The notes under the pieces were generated by a model. It saw only the letters and a program-made list of their open reading frames with translations, was not told the DNA's origin and ran no database searches. Shown piece after piece: positions 1 to 5,842 of a stretch of DNA of 7,171 bases. The translations under genes and the position numbers were made by a program. Position 1 is the stretch's first letter, and each line of letters opens with the position of its first letter. This DNA is from Nitrospina sp. (GTDB lineage Bacteria > Nitrospinota > Nitrospinia > Nitrospinales > Nitrospinaceae), in the NCBI GenBank assembly GCA_004357365.1, contig SMVT01000186.1, forward strand, positions 1 through 7,171, in the 5' to 3' direction.

Positions 1-2
1 AC

Positions 3-1541
3 CGCATCGTCCGCCTGATCGAAGACGTCACCGAAGCCAAGCGCATTCTGCGCCACGACGATTTCTATGACATCGACAAGCTGGAGTGGGCCACGCAATG
101 CCTGCACGAAACCATGTCGGTGATCTCCCTCGCCTATTACCCGGCGCAAATCTGCTTCCCGCCTATCGAGACGGATTTGATCTACAAGCCGTTCATGTCC
201 TCCGAAATCCTCGAGGCGCTGGACGACGACCAGATCAACGTTTACCGCGACATTTATAATTTCCTGATCGCCGACATCATGGAGAAGGAGCGGCCGGACC
301 TGGTGGGCATTTCCATCGTCCAGCAGAAACAGCTGATCTCCACGTTCACCTTTTGCAAAATGATCAAGGAAAAGTATCCGGACACGCACATCACCATCGG
401 CGGCAACATCGTGACCCGGCTTCGCGATTCTATTAAGGAAAGTAAGGAATTATTCGAGTTGTTCGATACCGCTGTTTTGTACGAAGGCGAAAGCGCGTTT
501 CTCAAATTGGTCGAAGCGGTGGGCAGGGGTGAGACGGATTTTTCAACGCTTCCCAATCTCATCCACAAGGACACCTCCGGCGCTATCCATCAGAACAAGG
601 AAGTGTTCGCCGAGAACATGGACGAACTGCCGCCGCCGGATTTCGACGGCCTGTCGCTCGAAAAATATTTCGTGCCGAAGCTGATCCTGCCGTATCTGGC
701 GACGCGCGGGTGTTACTGGGGCAAGTGCTCCTTCTGCGACCATTTTCAGGGGTACGTCGAAGGCTACCGCACCAAACAGATCGCACAGATCACCGAGGAG
801 ATCAAGTTTCTCAAGGACAAGTACGGTAACCGGTATTTTCATTTTACCGACGAATCCTATCCCCCGGCACTATTCCGCAAGCTGTCGCGATCGCTCGTCG
901 ACAACAAGATCGACATCGCATGGACCACCCACATGCGCTTCGAGGAAAGCCTGCTCGATGACGAGGTGTGGGACGACGCGGCGAAGTCCGGTTGCCGCTA
1001 TTTGCACTTCGGCTACGAGTCCGGCAACGACCGGGTGCTGAAGCTGATGGACAAGGCGACGAATCTGGATGCCATCCGCACCAACCTGCGCATGTCGGCG
1101 AAGTACGGTATCTGGAATCACATCATGGGATTTTTCGGATTTCCTGGCGAGACGCGGGAGGAAACGGACGACAGCAAACGGTTCGTTCACGAAAACCGCG
1201 AGAACATCCACTCCCTCGGGTTCATGACCTTCGTGCTGGGCAAGTTCAGTCCGGTGGCGATGGAGCCGGAGAAGTACGGCGTGTCCGCCTACAAGAATCC
1301 GGAATGGGACCTGGCGCTGGATTATTATTTCACCGTCGATGAAGGATTGAACATCCAGGAAGCGATGGAAGTGTTCGAGGAATTCGAGCAGAACCACGAC
1401 GCCAAGTGGGATTTAAGAACGGCCGTGCGTGAGTATATCTTTTTATACGTCGACCATTTCGGCATCAACGAGCTCCCCCAGCTTCACATGCGCCCCGACC
1501 AACGCCCCTCCGTCTACAACAACCCCGTCGGCATGGTGTAA
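3..1541 (+). CDS. B12-binding-type radical SAM protein, 5'-truncated by the window edge
   Basis: The frame is open from base 3 to the TAA at 1539-1541, so about 512 residues are visible and the true start lies left of the window. The ATG at 114 is an internal methionine: the 37 codons before it are open and protein-like. The first part has a Rossmann-like stretch (PDLVGISIV, then ITIGGN and VLYEGE) typical of the cobalamin-binding domain in this superfamily. The usual DxHxxG cobalamin-ligand motif is not seen in the visible part. The radical SAM core follows: TRGCYWGKCSFCD, with cysteine codons at 711, 726 and 735 that should bind the 4Fe-4S cluster. Later core elements are HFTDES, the HFGYESGNDRVLKLMDK region and GFFGFPGETREET. 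The cysteine spacing is Cx4Cx2C rather than Cx3Cx2C. The family call is firm; substrate and reaction cannot be told. It converges with the cupin gene. Confidence 0.88.
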   Translation, partial: RIVRLIEDVTEAKRILRHDDFYDIDKLEWATQCLHETMSVISLAYYPAQICFPPIETDLIYKPFMSSEILEALDDDQINVYRDIYNFLIADIMEKERPDLVGISIVQQKQLISTFTFCKMIKEKYPDTHITIGGNIVTRLRDSIKESKELFELFDTAVLYEGESAFLKLVEAVGRGETDFSTLPNLIHKDTSGAIHQNKEVFAENMDELPPPDFDGLSLEKYFVPKLILPYLATRGCYWGKCSFCDHFQGYVEGYRTKQIAQITEEIKFLKDKYGNRYFHFTDESYPPALFRKLSRSLVDNKIDIAWTTHMRFEESLLDDEVWDDAAKSGCRYLHFGYESGNDRVLKLMDKATNLDAIRTNLRMSAKYGIWNHIMGFFGFPGETREETDDSKRFVHENRENIHSLGFMTFVLGKFSPVAMEPEKYGVSAYKNPEWDLALDYYFTVDEGLNIQEAMEVFEEFEQNHDAKWDLRTAVREYIFLYVDHFGINELPQLHMRPDQRPSVYNNPVGMV

Positions 1542-1558
1542 ATCCAACGGAGAGAAGG

Positions 1559-1585
1559 AAAAAGGGGAAAAGGCTTTTTCTCCCC
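1559..1585 (-). terminator. Probable intrinsic terminator of the cupin gene
   Basis: Read on the minus strand, GGGGA and AAAA pair with TTTT and CCCC around a short loop, with one bulged base, and the stem is followed directly by five T residues (1563-1559). On the plus strand no T-run follows the hairpin, so it should serve the minus-strand cupin gene that ends at 1642 rather than the radical SAM gene. The stem is short and half A-T, so strength is uncertain. Confidence 0.5.
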
Positions 1586-1597
1586 ATAAACAATCAG

Positions 1598-1630
1598 GCT
1601 TTTCTCTGTGTCCTCTGTGGTGAAATTTTT
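1598..1630. repeat. Single copy of a putative dispersed intergenic repeat (CACAGAGGACACAGAGA type)
   Basis: On the minus strand the core reads TTCACCACAGAGGACACAGA followed by GAAAAG. I recall closely similar CACAGAGG/ACACAGAG strings in intergenic regions of many unrelated bacterial genomes, where spurious ORFs translate them as HRGHRE-like peptides; the same HRGHRE peptide appears here in a minus-strand frame. It sits in the convergent gap between the radical SAM and cupin genes. Only one copy is in the window, so repeat status rests on recall, not on copies seen here. Confidence 0.4.
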
Positions 1631-1641
1631 TTCGTCGTCTT

Positions 1642-2052
1642 TTAAGCAGTGGGTTCTGGATCATACAACACCACCGGTTCCTGTTCGCTGGCGATGTTGC
1701 GGGAGACGATGGCCAGTGCCGGTTCGGTGTCGCTCAGGTTCACCGGCTGATGCGGCACGCCGGGGGGAATGAACAGAAAATCACCTTTCTCGGTAACGAC
1801 CGACTCCTTGAGGCCCTCGCCGTACAAGTTGTCCACCTTGCCCTCCAGGATGTAGATCCCCGCCTCGAAGCCGTCGTGGTAATGCGGCTCCGCTTTGCCG
1901 CCGGGCGGGATGCGCACCAGCATCATGGAGAGGTTTTGCGTGCCCGCCGTAATCTCCGAGAGGCCCGGAAAATAGTTGAGGTTGCGCTTGGTGGTGAATT
2001 CATCGCCGGGCCGCACCCGCATAAGTTTTTTTTGAGGATGTTGGGAGTTCAT
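1642..2052 (-). CDS. Small single-domain cupin protein
   Basis: A 136-residue protein that is nearly all one cupin beta-barrel. Motif 1 is PHYHDGFEAGIYILEG (about residues 56-71), giving likely metal ligands H57, H59 and E63. Motif 2 is GDFLFIPPGVPHQPVN (about 90-105), giving H101 as the fourth ligand and fitting the G(x)5PxG(x)2H(x)3N pattern exactly. The start was set at the ATG whose first base is 2052 because a strong Shine-Dalgarno AGGAGG sits six bases upstream; an in-frame ATG at 2091 would add 13 residues, bury that site and has no good site of its own. No signal peptide, so it should be cytoplasmic. Small cupins range from isomerases and dioxygenases to ligand sensors, and the sequence does not say which. 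It is monocistronic in this window, converging with the radical SAM gene and diverging from the dap operon. Confidence 0.85.
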   Translation of the reverse strand: MNSQHPQKKLMRVRPGDEFTTKRNLNYFPGLSEITAGTQNLSMMLVRIPPGGKAEPHYHDGFEAGIYILEGKVDNLYGEGLKESVVTEKGDFLFIPPGVPHQPVNLSDTEPALAIVSRNIASEQEPVVLYDPEPTA

Positions 2053-2055
2053 GGT

Positions 2056-2066
2056 CCACCTCCTTT
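2056..2066 (-). promoter_or_regulatory. Ribosome binding site that fixes the cupin start
   Basis: On the minus strand the sequence reads AAAGGAGGTGG, an almost ideal Shine-Dalgarno, with its AGGAGG core six bases before the ATG beginning at 2052. A possible minus-strand -10 box, TAAAAT (2077-2072), lies just upstream, with only a poor -35 match about 18-19 bases before it; it would give a very short leader, so I do not call it as a promoter. Confidence 0.8.
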
Positions 2067-2193
2067 GCACCATTTTAACGCCTTTCCGCATTTTTTTGTA
2101 AGGAGTCGCGGGTGGCGCCGACTACCCAGCAGAATTCGCGCTTCTTTCTCCTCAGCAGTCTGTAGCAAAGTGTCATTACCCTGCGGATTCTCC

Positions 2194-2220
2194 CCCGGCC
2201 TCGTGTCACAACGAGCCGGG
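2194..2220. other. Strong GC-rich stem-loop
   Basis: CCCGGCCTCGT (2194-2204) pairs with ACGAGCCGGG (2211-2220) around the six-base loop GTCACA, with a single bulged C. It is not followed by a T-run on either strand, so it is not a classical terminator by itself. It lies nine bases before the terminator hairpin at 2230 and could form a tandem structure with it. Confidence 0.6.
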
Positions 2221-2229
2221 CCCTCCCAG

Positions 2230-2280
2230 CTCCTCCTGTCCGGGATGGCAACGCCTCGGGCAGGAGGGGTGTCTTTTTGT
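2230..2280 (+). terminator. Strong intrinsic terminator facing the dap operon
   Basis: CTCCTCCTGTCCG (2230-2242) pairs with CGGGCAGGAGGGG (2257-2269) over 13 base pairs, two of them G-U, with a 14-base loop. Right after the stem comes a T-rich run (GTGTCTTTTTGT, 2269-2280). The orientation is plus strand, because the minus-strand exit of the stem has no T-run. The annotated gene just upstream, the cupin, is on the other strand, so the transcript ended here is not accounted for. The site would also insulate the dap promoter at 2336 from upstream reading. Confidence 0.7.
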
Positions 2281-2335
2281 TCTGCACCTTCCTGATTCAT
2301 ACGCGAAACTCCCTTATTTTGCAGGGGTGGGCGGT

Positions 2336-2364
2336 TTGACCGGGTTTGGGCCCTGTGTTAGAAT
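2336..2364 (+). promoter_or_regulatory. Sigma-70-type promoter of the dapF operon
   Basis: A -35 box TTGACC (2336-2341, five of six consensus bases) and a -10 box TAGAAT (2359-2364, five of six) are separated by the ideal 17 bases. Transcription should begin near 2371, giving a leader of about 70 bases before the dapF GTG. No clear operator is visible, and the leader is too short for a lysine riboswitch. Confidence 0.75.
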
Positions 2365-2443
2365 CGGCCCGATGGCAGGGGATGAATCCAAACCTCTGTA
2401 TGGTCATCTTAATTTAAAGTTTTCCCTTTGAAATGGACCGGTT

Positions 2444-3256
2444 GTGAATATTTCCTTTACAAAAATGAGTGGCAGCGGCAACGATTTTGTCATCATCGAC
2501 AATCGCGAGCCTGTTCTCGACCCGGCGACCAAGCGGGATTTCGTCCAAAAGGTCTGCCGGCCGAAGAGTTCGGTTGGCGCCGACGGGGTGATTTTCATCG
2601 AAAACTCCAAAAAAGCCGACTACAAGTGGGATTTTTACAACTCCGACGGCTCATCCGCCGAGATGTGCGGCAACGGCGGCCGTTGCGTGGCGCGCTACGC
2701 TTTCGAGAGAGGCATCGCCCCGCAAACGCATTCCTTTGAAACCGCCGCCGGCATCATCGAGGCCGAAGTTAACGGCCCCGTCGTGAAAGTGAAGCTGACG
2801 CCGCCGGAAAATCTGAGGAACGACGTGCAGGTGACGTTCGGCGGCCTGCAATACAAAGTAGACAGCATCAATATCGGCGTACCGCATGCCATCCTGTTTT
2901 CCGAAGACGTGGACGGCGAGGATATCCAGAAAATCGGAAGCGGCATCCGCTACCATTCCATCTTCGCCCCGGCGGGGACCAACGTCGATCTGGTCGAGAA
3001 GAAAAACGGCAGTGCCCTCAAGGTGCGCACCTACGAACGCGGCGTGGAAGGGGAAACCCTCGCCTGCGGCACCGGCGTGGTGGCCTCGGCGATCATCGCT
3101 TCGCACAAATTCAAGATCGAATCGCCCGTTAACGTGGAAACGCGCGGCGGCGAAATTCTGAAAGTCTATATCGAACCTTCCAACGGTTCCCTGCCCGTGG
3201 TGTATCTCGAGGGGCTGACCAAGATCGCGTTTGAAGGTCAAATCGTTGAACTGTAA
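2444..3256 (+). CDS. dapF: Diaminopimelate epimerase
   Basis: Interconverts LL- and meso-diaminopimelate in the cytoplasm, the step that gives the meso form used for peptidoglycan and for lysine by LysA. The 270 residues match the family's usual length. The N-terminus FTKMSGSGNDFVIID is the family signature. The two catalytic cysteines of this cofactor-independent racemase are C75 (in AEMCGNGGRC) and C208 (in ETLACGTGVVAS), one in each pseudo-symmetric half; substrate-contact residues such as N13 and the ERGVEGET loop are also present. The start is GTG, the only possible one: an in-frame TGA lies at 2429-2431 and the next ATG (2465) would cut the signature. No good Shine-Dalgarno precedes it. 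It is the first gene behind the promoter at 2336 and is followed after 20 bases by dapA. Confidence 0.96.
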   Translation: MNISFTKMSGSGNDFVIIDNREPVLDPATKRDFVQKVCRPKSSVGADGVIFIENSKKADYKWDFYNSDGSSAEMCGNGGRCVARYAFERGIAPQTHSFETAAGIIEAEVNGPVVKVKLTPPENLRNDVQVTFGGLQYKVDSINIGVPHAILFSEDVDGEDIQKIGSGIRYHSIFAPAGTNVDLVEKKNGSALKVRTYERGVEGETLACGTGVVASAIIASHKFKIESPVNVETRGGEILKVYIEPSNGSLPVVYLEGLTKIAFEGQIVEL

Positions 3257-3276
3257 TCACCCGTTGAAGGACCATC

Positions 3277-4152
3277 ATGTTTGAAGGATCCCTGGTGGCG
3301 ATCGTCACTCCGTTCAAGGACGGCAAGGTGGATGACCAGGCGTTTCGCGATCTGCTGCAGTTTCATATTGAAAACGGCACCCAGGGGATCGTGCCCTGCG
3401 GCACCACCGGCGAGTCGGCCACCCTGACCAACGAGGAACATCATCAGGTGATTTCCATCGCGGTGGAGGTGTGCAAGGACAAAATCCCGGTACTGGCGGG
3501 CACCGGGTCGAACTCCACCCGCGAGGCGGTGGAGCTGACCCAGTTCGCCCAGCAAGCAGGTGCCGACGGCGCGTTGCTGATCACGCCCTATTACAACAAA
3601 CCGTCCCAGCAGGGGCTCTACGAACATTTTACGGCGGTGGCGCAGGGAACCGATCTGCCGATCATCCTGTACAATGTGCCGAGCCGCACTTCGGTCAACA
3701 TGCTGCCGGAAACGGTGGCGCGGCTGAACAAGGACCACAAGAACATCATCGGCATCAAGGAAGCCTCGGGTTCGCTCGGCCAGATCAGCGAGGTGATCGA
3801 CCAGTGCGGCGATGATTTCGTTTTGCTGTCGGGAGACGATGGCCTGCTGTGGCCGATCCTCGCCGTCGGCGGCAAGGGGGTGATTTCCGTATCCGCCAAC
3901 CTCGTTCCGGAAAAGATGGCGCTGATGTGCGACCGGGCGGCGCACCGGGACATGGACGGCGCTGCGGCGCTCCATTATGAGTTGATGGTGCTGAATGACG
4001 CCATGTTCATCGAAACCAATCCAGTGCCGGTGAAAACCGCGCTCACGTTGATGGGAAAAATTACCGGCGAGTTGCGGGCGCCGCTGGCCCATATGTCCGA
4101 AGATCACGTCGAGGAGTTGAAGACGGTTCTCAGGCAGTACGCCTTGATTTAA
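3277..4152 (+). CDS. dapA: 4-hydroxy-tetrahydrodipicolinate synthase
   Basis: Condenses pyruvate with aspartate semialdehyde, the first committed step of the diaminopimelate/lysine pathway, in the cytoplasm. The 291-residue length and TIM-barrel pattern are typical. K161 in GIKEASG is the Schiff-base lysine. T43-T44 in CGTTGES, Y106 in TPYYNKPSQ and Y132 in LYNVPSRT fit the catalytic relay, and R137 of the same YNVPSRT motif should bind the substrate carboxylate. The ATG is preceded by GAAGGA five bases upstream. The product of this enzyme is the substrate of DapB, encoded next. Members of the same lyase family (NanA, KDG aldolases) are alternatives in principle, but the motifs and the dapF/dapB neighbours argue strongly for DapA. 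Whether lysine inhibits it allosterically cannot be judged safely from sequence alone. Confidence 0.96.
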   Translation: MFEGSLVAIVTPFKDGKVDDQAFRDLLQFHIENGTQGIVPCGTTGESATLTNEEHHQVISIAVEVCKDKIPVLAGTGSNSTREAVELTQFAQQAGADGALLITPYYNKPSQQGLYEHFTAVAQGTDLPIILYNVPSRTSVNMLPETVARLNKDHKNIIGIKEASGSLGQISEVIDQCGDDFVLLSGDDGLLWPILAVGGKGVISVSANLVPEKMALMCDRAAHRDMDGAAALHYELMVLNDAMFIETNPVPVKTALTLMGKITGELRAPLAHMSEDHVEELKTVLRQYALI

Positions 4153-4252
4153 GCCCTTCCCTATACAATTCCTTGAAATTCAGCGATTAAGGGGTTTCTT
4201 CTTGCAAATCCGGTTCGGTTTATTGTCCAATGGTGACAAATGGATTGTTTTC

Positions 4253-4258
4253 AGGAGG
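4253..4258 (+). promoter_or_regulatory. Ribosome binding site that sets a TTG start for dapB
   Basis: AGGAGG lies five bases before TTG at 4264. The alternative in-frame ATG at 4240 has no Shine-Dalgarno, would place this AGGAGG inside the coding region, and would add eight residues not expected before the family's IKIGVVGAAGRMG start. The rest of the 111-base gap after dapA holds a small hairpin at 4206-4221 (AAA-CCG / CGG-TTT arms with a bulged T) and no promoter I can defend. Confidence 0.8.
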
Positions 4259-4263
4259 TTGAA

Positions 4264-5073
4264 TTGATCAAAATCGGTGTAGTGGGGGCGGCAGGGCGCA
4301 TGGGCAAAACCATCGTGTCCTGCATTGACGATACAGACGGCGTGGCTCTGTGTTGCGGCACCGAGGCGCCAGGCAATCCCACCCTGGGACGGGACGTGGG
4401 CGAGTTGGCGGGCATCGGCAAAAAGAATATTGCCCTGCACGACGACCCCGCGGAAATGATGCGCACCTGCGACGCGGTCATCGATTTTTCCACTCCCGAA
4501 TCCAGCATGGGGACGCTGAAAGAAGCCGTGGCGCAGAAGAAGGCGGTGGTGTTCGGCACCACCGGGTTGTCCGAGGGGGAGAAAGATCAAATTCGTGAAG
4601 CGGCGAAATCCATTCGATGCGTGTTCGCGCCCAACATGAGCATCGGCGTCAACGTGCTGTTCAAGGTGGTGCAGGACGTGGCCCGAATTCTGGGCGACGC
4701 GTATGACGTCGAGATCGTCGAGACGCACCACAAATTCAAAAAGGACGCCCCCAGCGGCACCGCCGTGCGCCTGTCCGAGCTGGTGGCCGAGGCATTGCAG
4801 CGCGACCTCAACGAAGTCGGCGTTTACGGCCGCAAAGGATTCAGCGAAGGGCGCGGGCCGAAAGAGATCGGCATTCACACCCTGCGCGCCGGGGATATCG
4901 TCGGCGAGCACCGGGTGCTGTTCGGCGGCATGGGCGAGACGCTGGAGGTGTTGCACCGGGCGCAGAGCCGCGAAACCTTCGCCCGCGGGGCCGTCCGCGC
5001 CGCGCAGTGGGTGGTCGGTCAACCGCCGGGATTGTACGACATGCAGGATGTGCTGGGCTTGAAAGGCAAATAA
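4264..5073 (+). CDS. dapB: 4-hydroxy-tetrahydrodipicolinate reductase
   Basis: NAD(P)H-dependent reduction of the DapA product to tetrahydrodipicolinate, in the cytoplasm. From the TTG start it is 269 residues, the usual size. The N-terminal Rossmann domain starts with the dinucleotide loop GVVGAAGRMGK (about residues 5-15) and contains DFSTPE and FGTTGL. The substrate domain carries the signature ETHHKFKKDAPSGTA (about 153-167), with H155 and K159 in the positions of the catalytic histidine and lysine of the Escherichia coli enzyme. The C-terminal FGGMGETLEVLHRAQSRETF is also typical. It is downstream of dapA by 111 bases, more than the other gaps in the operon. The stop codon is one base from the next ATG, which suggests translational coupling to the molybdoenzyme gene. 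The genes for the steps between DapB and DapF (DapL or the succinylase route) are not in the window. Confidence 0.96.
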   Translation: MIKIGVVGAAGRMGKTIVSCIDDTDGVALCCGTEAPGNPTLGRDVGELAGIGKKNIALHDDPAEMMRTCDAVIDFSTPESSMGTLKEAVAQKKAVVFGTTGLSEGEKDQIREAAKSIRCVFAPNMSIGVNVLFKVVQDVARILGDAYDVEIVETHHKFKKDAPSGTAVRLSELVAEALQRDLNEVGVYGRKGFSEGRGPKEIGIHTLRAGDIVGEHRVLFGGMGETLEVLHRAQSRETFARGAVRAAQWVVGQPPGLYDMQDVLGLKGK

Positions 5074-5074
5074 C

Positions 5075-5842
5075 ATGTTTGGGTTGCGATTCAAATTGAA
5101 CCGCCGTCTGTTTCTGAAGGCGTTTTCGTTTTCGGCGCTGGCTTCCCTATGGCCGAAGAACAGCGCCGGCACGGTCAGTTTTCAAACCAACAAAAACATT
5201 CCCCCGAACTACATCCAGAACCGGGACGTGCCCGGTTTTTTCATTCGCAGTGCCAATCCGTTTCTGGGGGTGGACATCCGGGAATGGGGCCTCGCCGTGG
5301 GCGGAAAGGTGAAGAACCCGGTGGCTTACGGCTACGAGGATTTGTTCGGCTTCCCCAGGGTGTCGCAGGTGTCGCGCCTCAAGTGCGTGGAATGCTGGTC
5401 GGCCAAGGCCAGGTGGGAGGGTTTCCGGTTTCAGGACCTGGTCGACCGGGCGCAACCCCACCCGGAAGCGAAGTACGTCACCTTTCAATCCGCCGATTCG
5501 TATTACGAAAGTTATATGCTGGAAGAATTGCTGAGACCGCGGGTACTGATGGTTCTGCGCATGAACAATCAGCCGCTCAGCAAGGACCATGGATTCCCTC
5601 TGCGGCTGATCGCGCCGTTCAAGTACGGCTACAAGAGCGTCAAGTACATCACCCAAATCACGTTTACCGATTCGCGCAAACGCAACTACTGGGCGGATTA
5701 CGGCCCGTACTCCGTGGATGGAACCATTCAGCCTGGCATCGACCATCCGTTGGACTTCAACAAAAAACCCTTGCCCATCAATGGCGGGGAAGTGTTTCAT
5801 CCGTTTGATTCGCGTCCCGCCGCACCCAAAACACCTCAATGA
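5075..5842 (+). CDS. Tat-exported molybdopterin oxidoreductase, sulfite oxidase/MsrP fold
   Basis: A 255-residue protein beginning with a twin-arginine signal: NRRLFLKAFSFSALASLW (about residues 9-26), with R10-R11 and the FLK following. It should therefore be folded with its cofactor in the cytoplasm and exported to the periplasm. The rest is the oxidoreductase molybdopterin-binding domain. C104 in RLKCVECWSAKARWEGF matches the conserved cysteine that ligates molybdenum, and PLRLIAPFKYGYKSVKYI (about residues 175-192) is the second family signature. The domain is compact and has no C-terminal dimerisation domain, so it is closer to MsrP/YedY-like proteins than to sulfite oxidases. The MsrP partner MsrQ, a heme membrane protein, is not next to it; a SUMF-domain lipoprotein gene overlaps its end instead. 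C107, three residues after the ligand, takes the position of the usual Gly/Ala in CVEGWS/CVEAWS. It follows dapB by one base. The substrate is unknown. Confidence 0.87.
   Translation: MFGLRFKLNRRLFLKAFSFSALASLWPKNSAGTVSFQTNKNIPPNYIQNRDVPGFFIRSANPFLGVDIREWGLAVGGKVKNPVAYGYEDLFGFPRVSQVSRLKCVECWSAKARWEGFRFQDLVDRAQPHPEAKYVTFQSADSYYESYMLEELLRPRVLMVLRMNNQPLSKDHGFPLRLIAPFKYGYKSVKYITQITFTDSRKRNYWADYGPYSVDGTIQPGIDHPLDFNKKPLPINGGEVFHPFDSRPAAPKTPQ

Larger units (their letters stand above)
2092..2335. other. Non-coding, structured stretch between the cupin gene and the dap promoter
   Basis: No frame here gives a convincing protein: the ORFs that cross it are compositionally odd, lack a ribosome binding site and match no family I recognise. 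What it does hold is structure: two strong stem-loops at 2194-2220 and 2230-2269, the latter with a T-run on the plus strand. The stretch 2100-2190 just before them has only short possible pairings, such as GTCG (2105-2108) with CGAC (2118-2121). It may encode a small plus-strand RNA, or be leftover of a lost gene and its terminator. Confidence 0.4.

Noticed and set aside
870..1397. 175-codon minus-strand ORF inside the radical SAM gene
   Set aside because: Antisense shadow; the plus-strand frame carries the conserved radical SAM core motifs over the same bases.
1750..2295. 181-codon plus-strand ORF across the cupin gene and the intergenic gap
   Set aside because: Its first half is antisense to the clear cupin motifs and its second half is low-quality sequence through the hairpins; no ribosome binding site or family match.
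2049..2300. Minus-strand 83-codon ORF in the cupin upstream region
   Set aside because: It reads through both stem-loops, has no ribosome binding site and no recognisable motif; its end overlaps the cupin start and ribosome binding site.
2101..2300. Possible cobalamin riboswitch on the minus strand, suggested by a GGTGC and a GAGAATCCG string
   Set aside because: The B12-box (GCCACTG region and AGYCAGGAGACC) is not found, and the cupin downstream gives no B12 context.
2371..2443. Lysine riboswitch in the dapF leader
   Set aside because: About 70 bases from the predicted transcription start to GTG is far too short for this large riboswitch, and none of its conserved strings are seen.
3238..4107. 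289-codon minus-strand ORF opposite dapA
   Set aside because: His/Arg-rich antisense shadow with no recognisable domain; DapA on the plus strand has all its catalytic residues.
4153..4263. Internal promoter before dapB, from TACAAT at 4164 or TTGCAA at 4202
   Set aside because: Neither has a partner box at acceptable spacing; the hairpin at 4206-4221 is small and lacks a proper T-run, so no terminator is called either.
4180..5172. 330-codon minus-strand ORF opposite dapB
   Set aside because: Longer than dapB itself, but it is a shadow of a GC-rich gene: the composition is unlike a folded protein, it has no family motif, and the DapB signatures on the plus strand are unambiguous.
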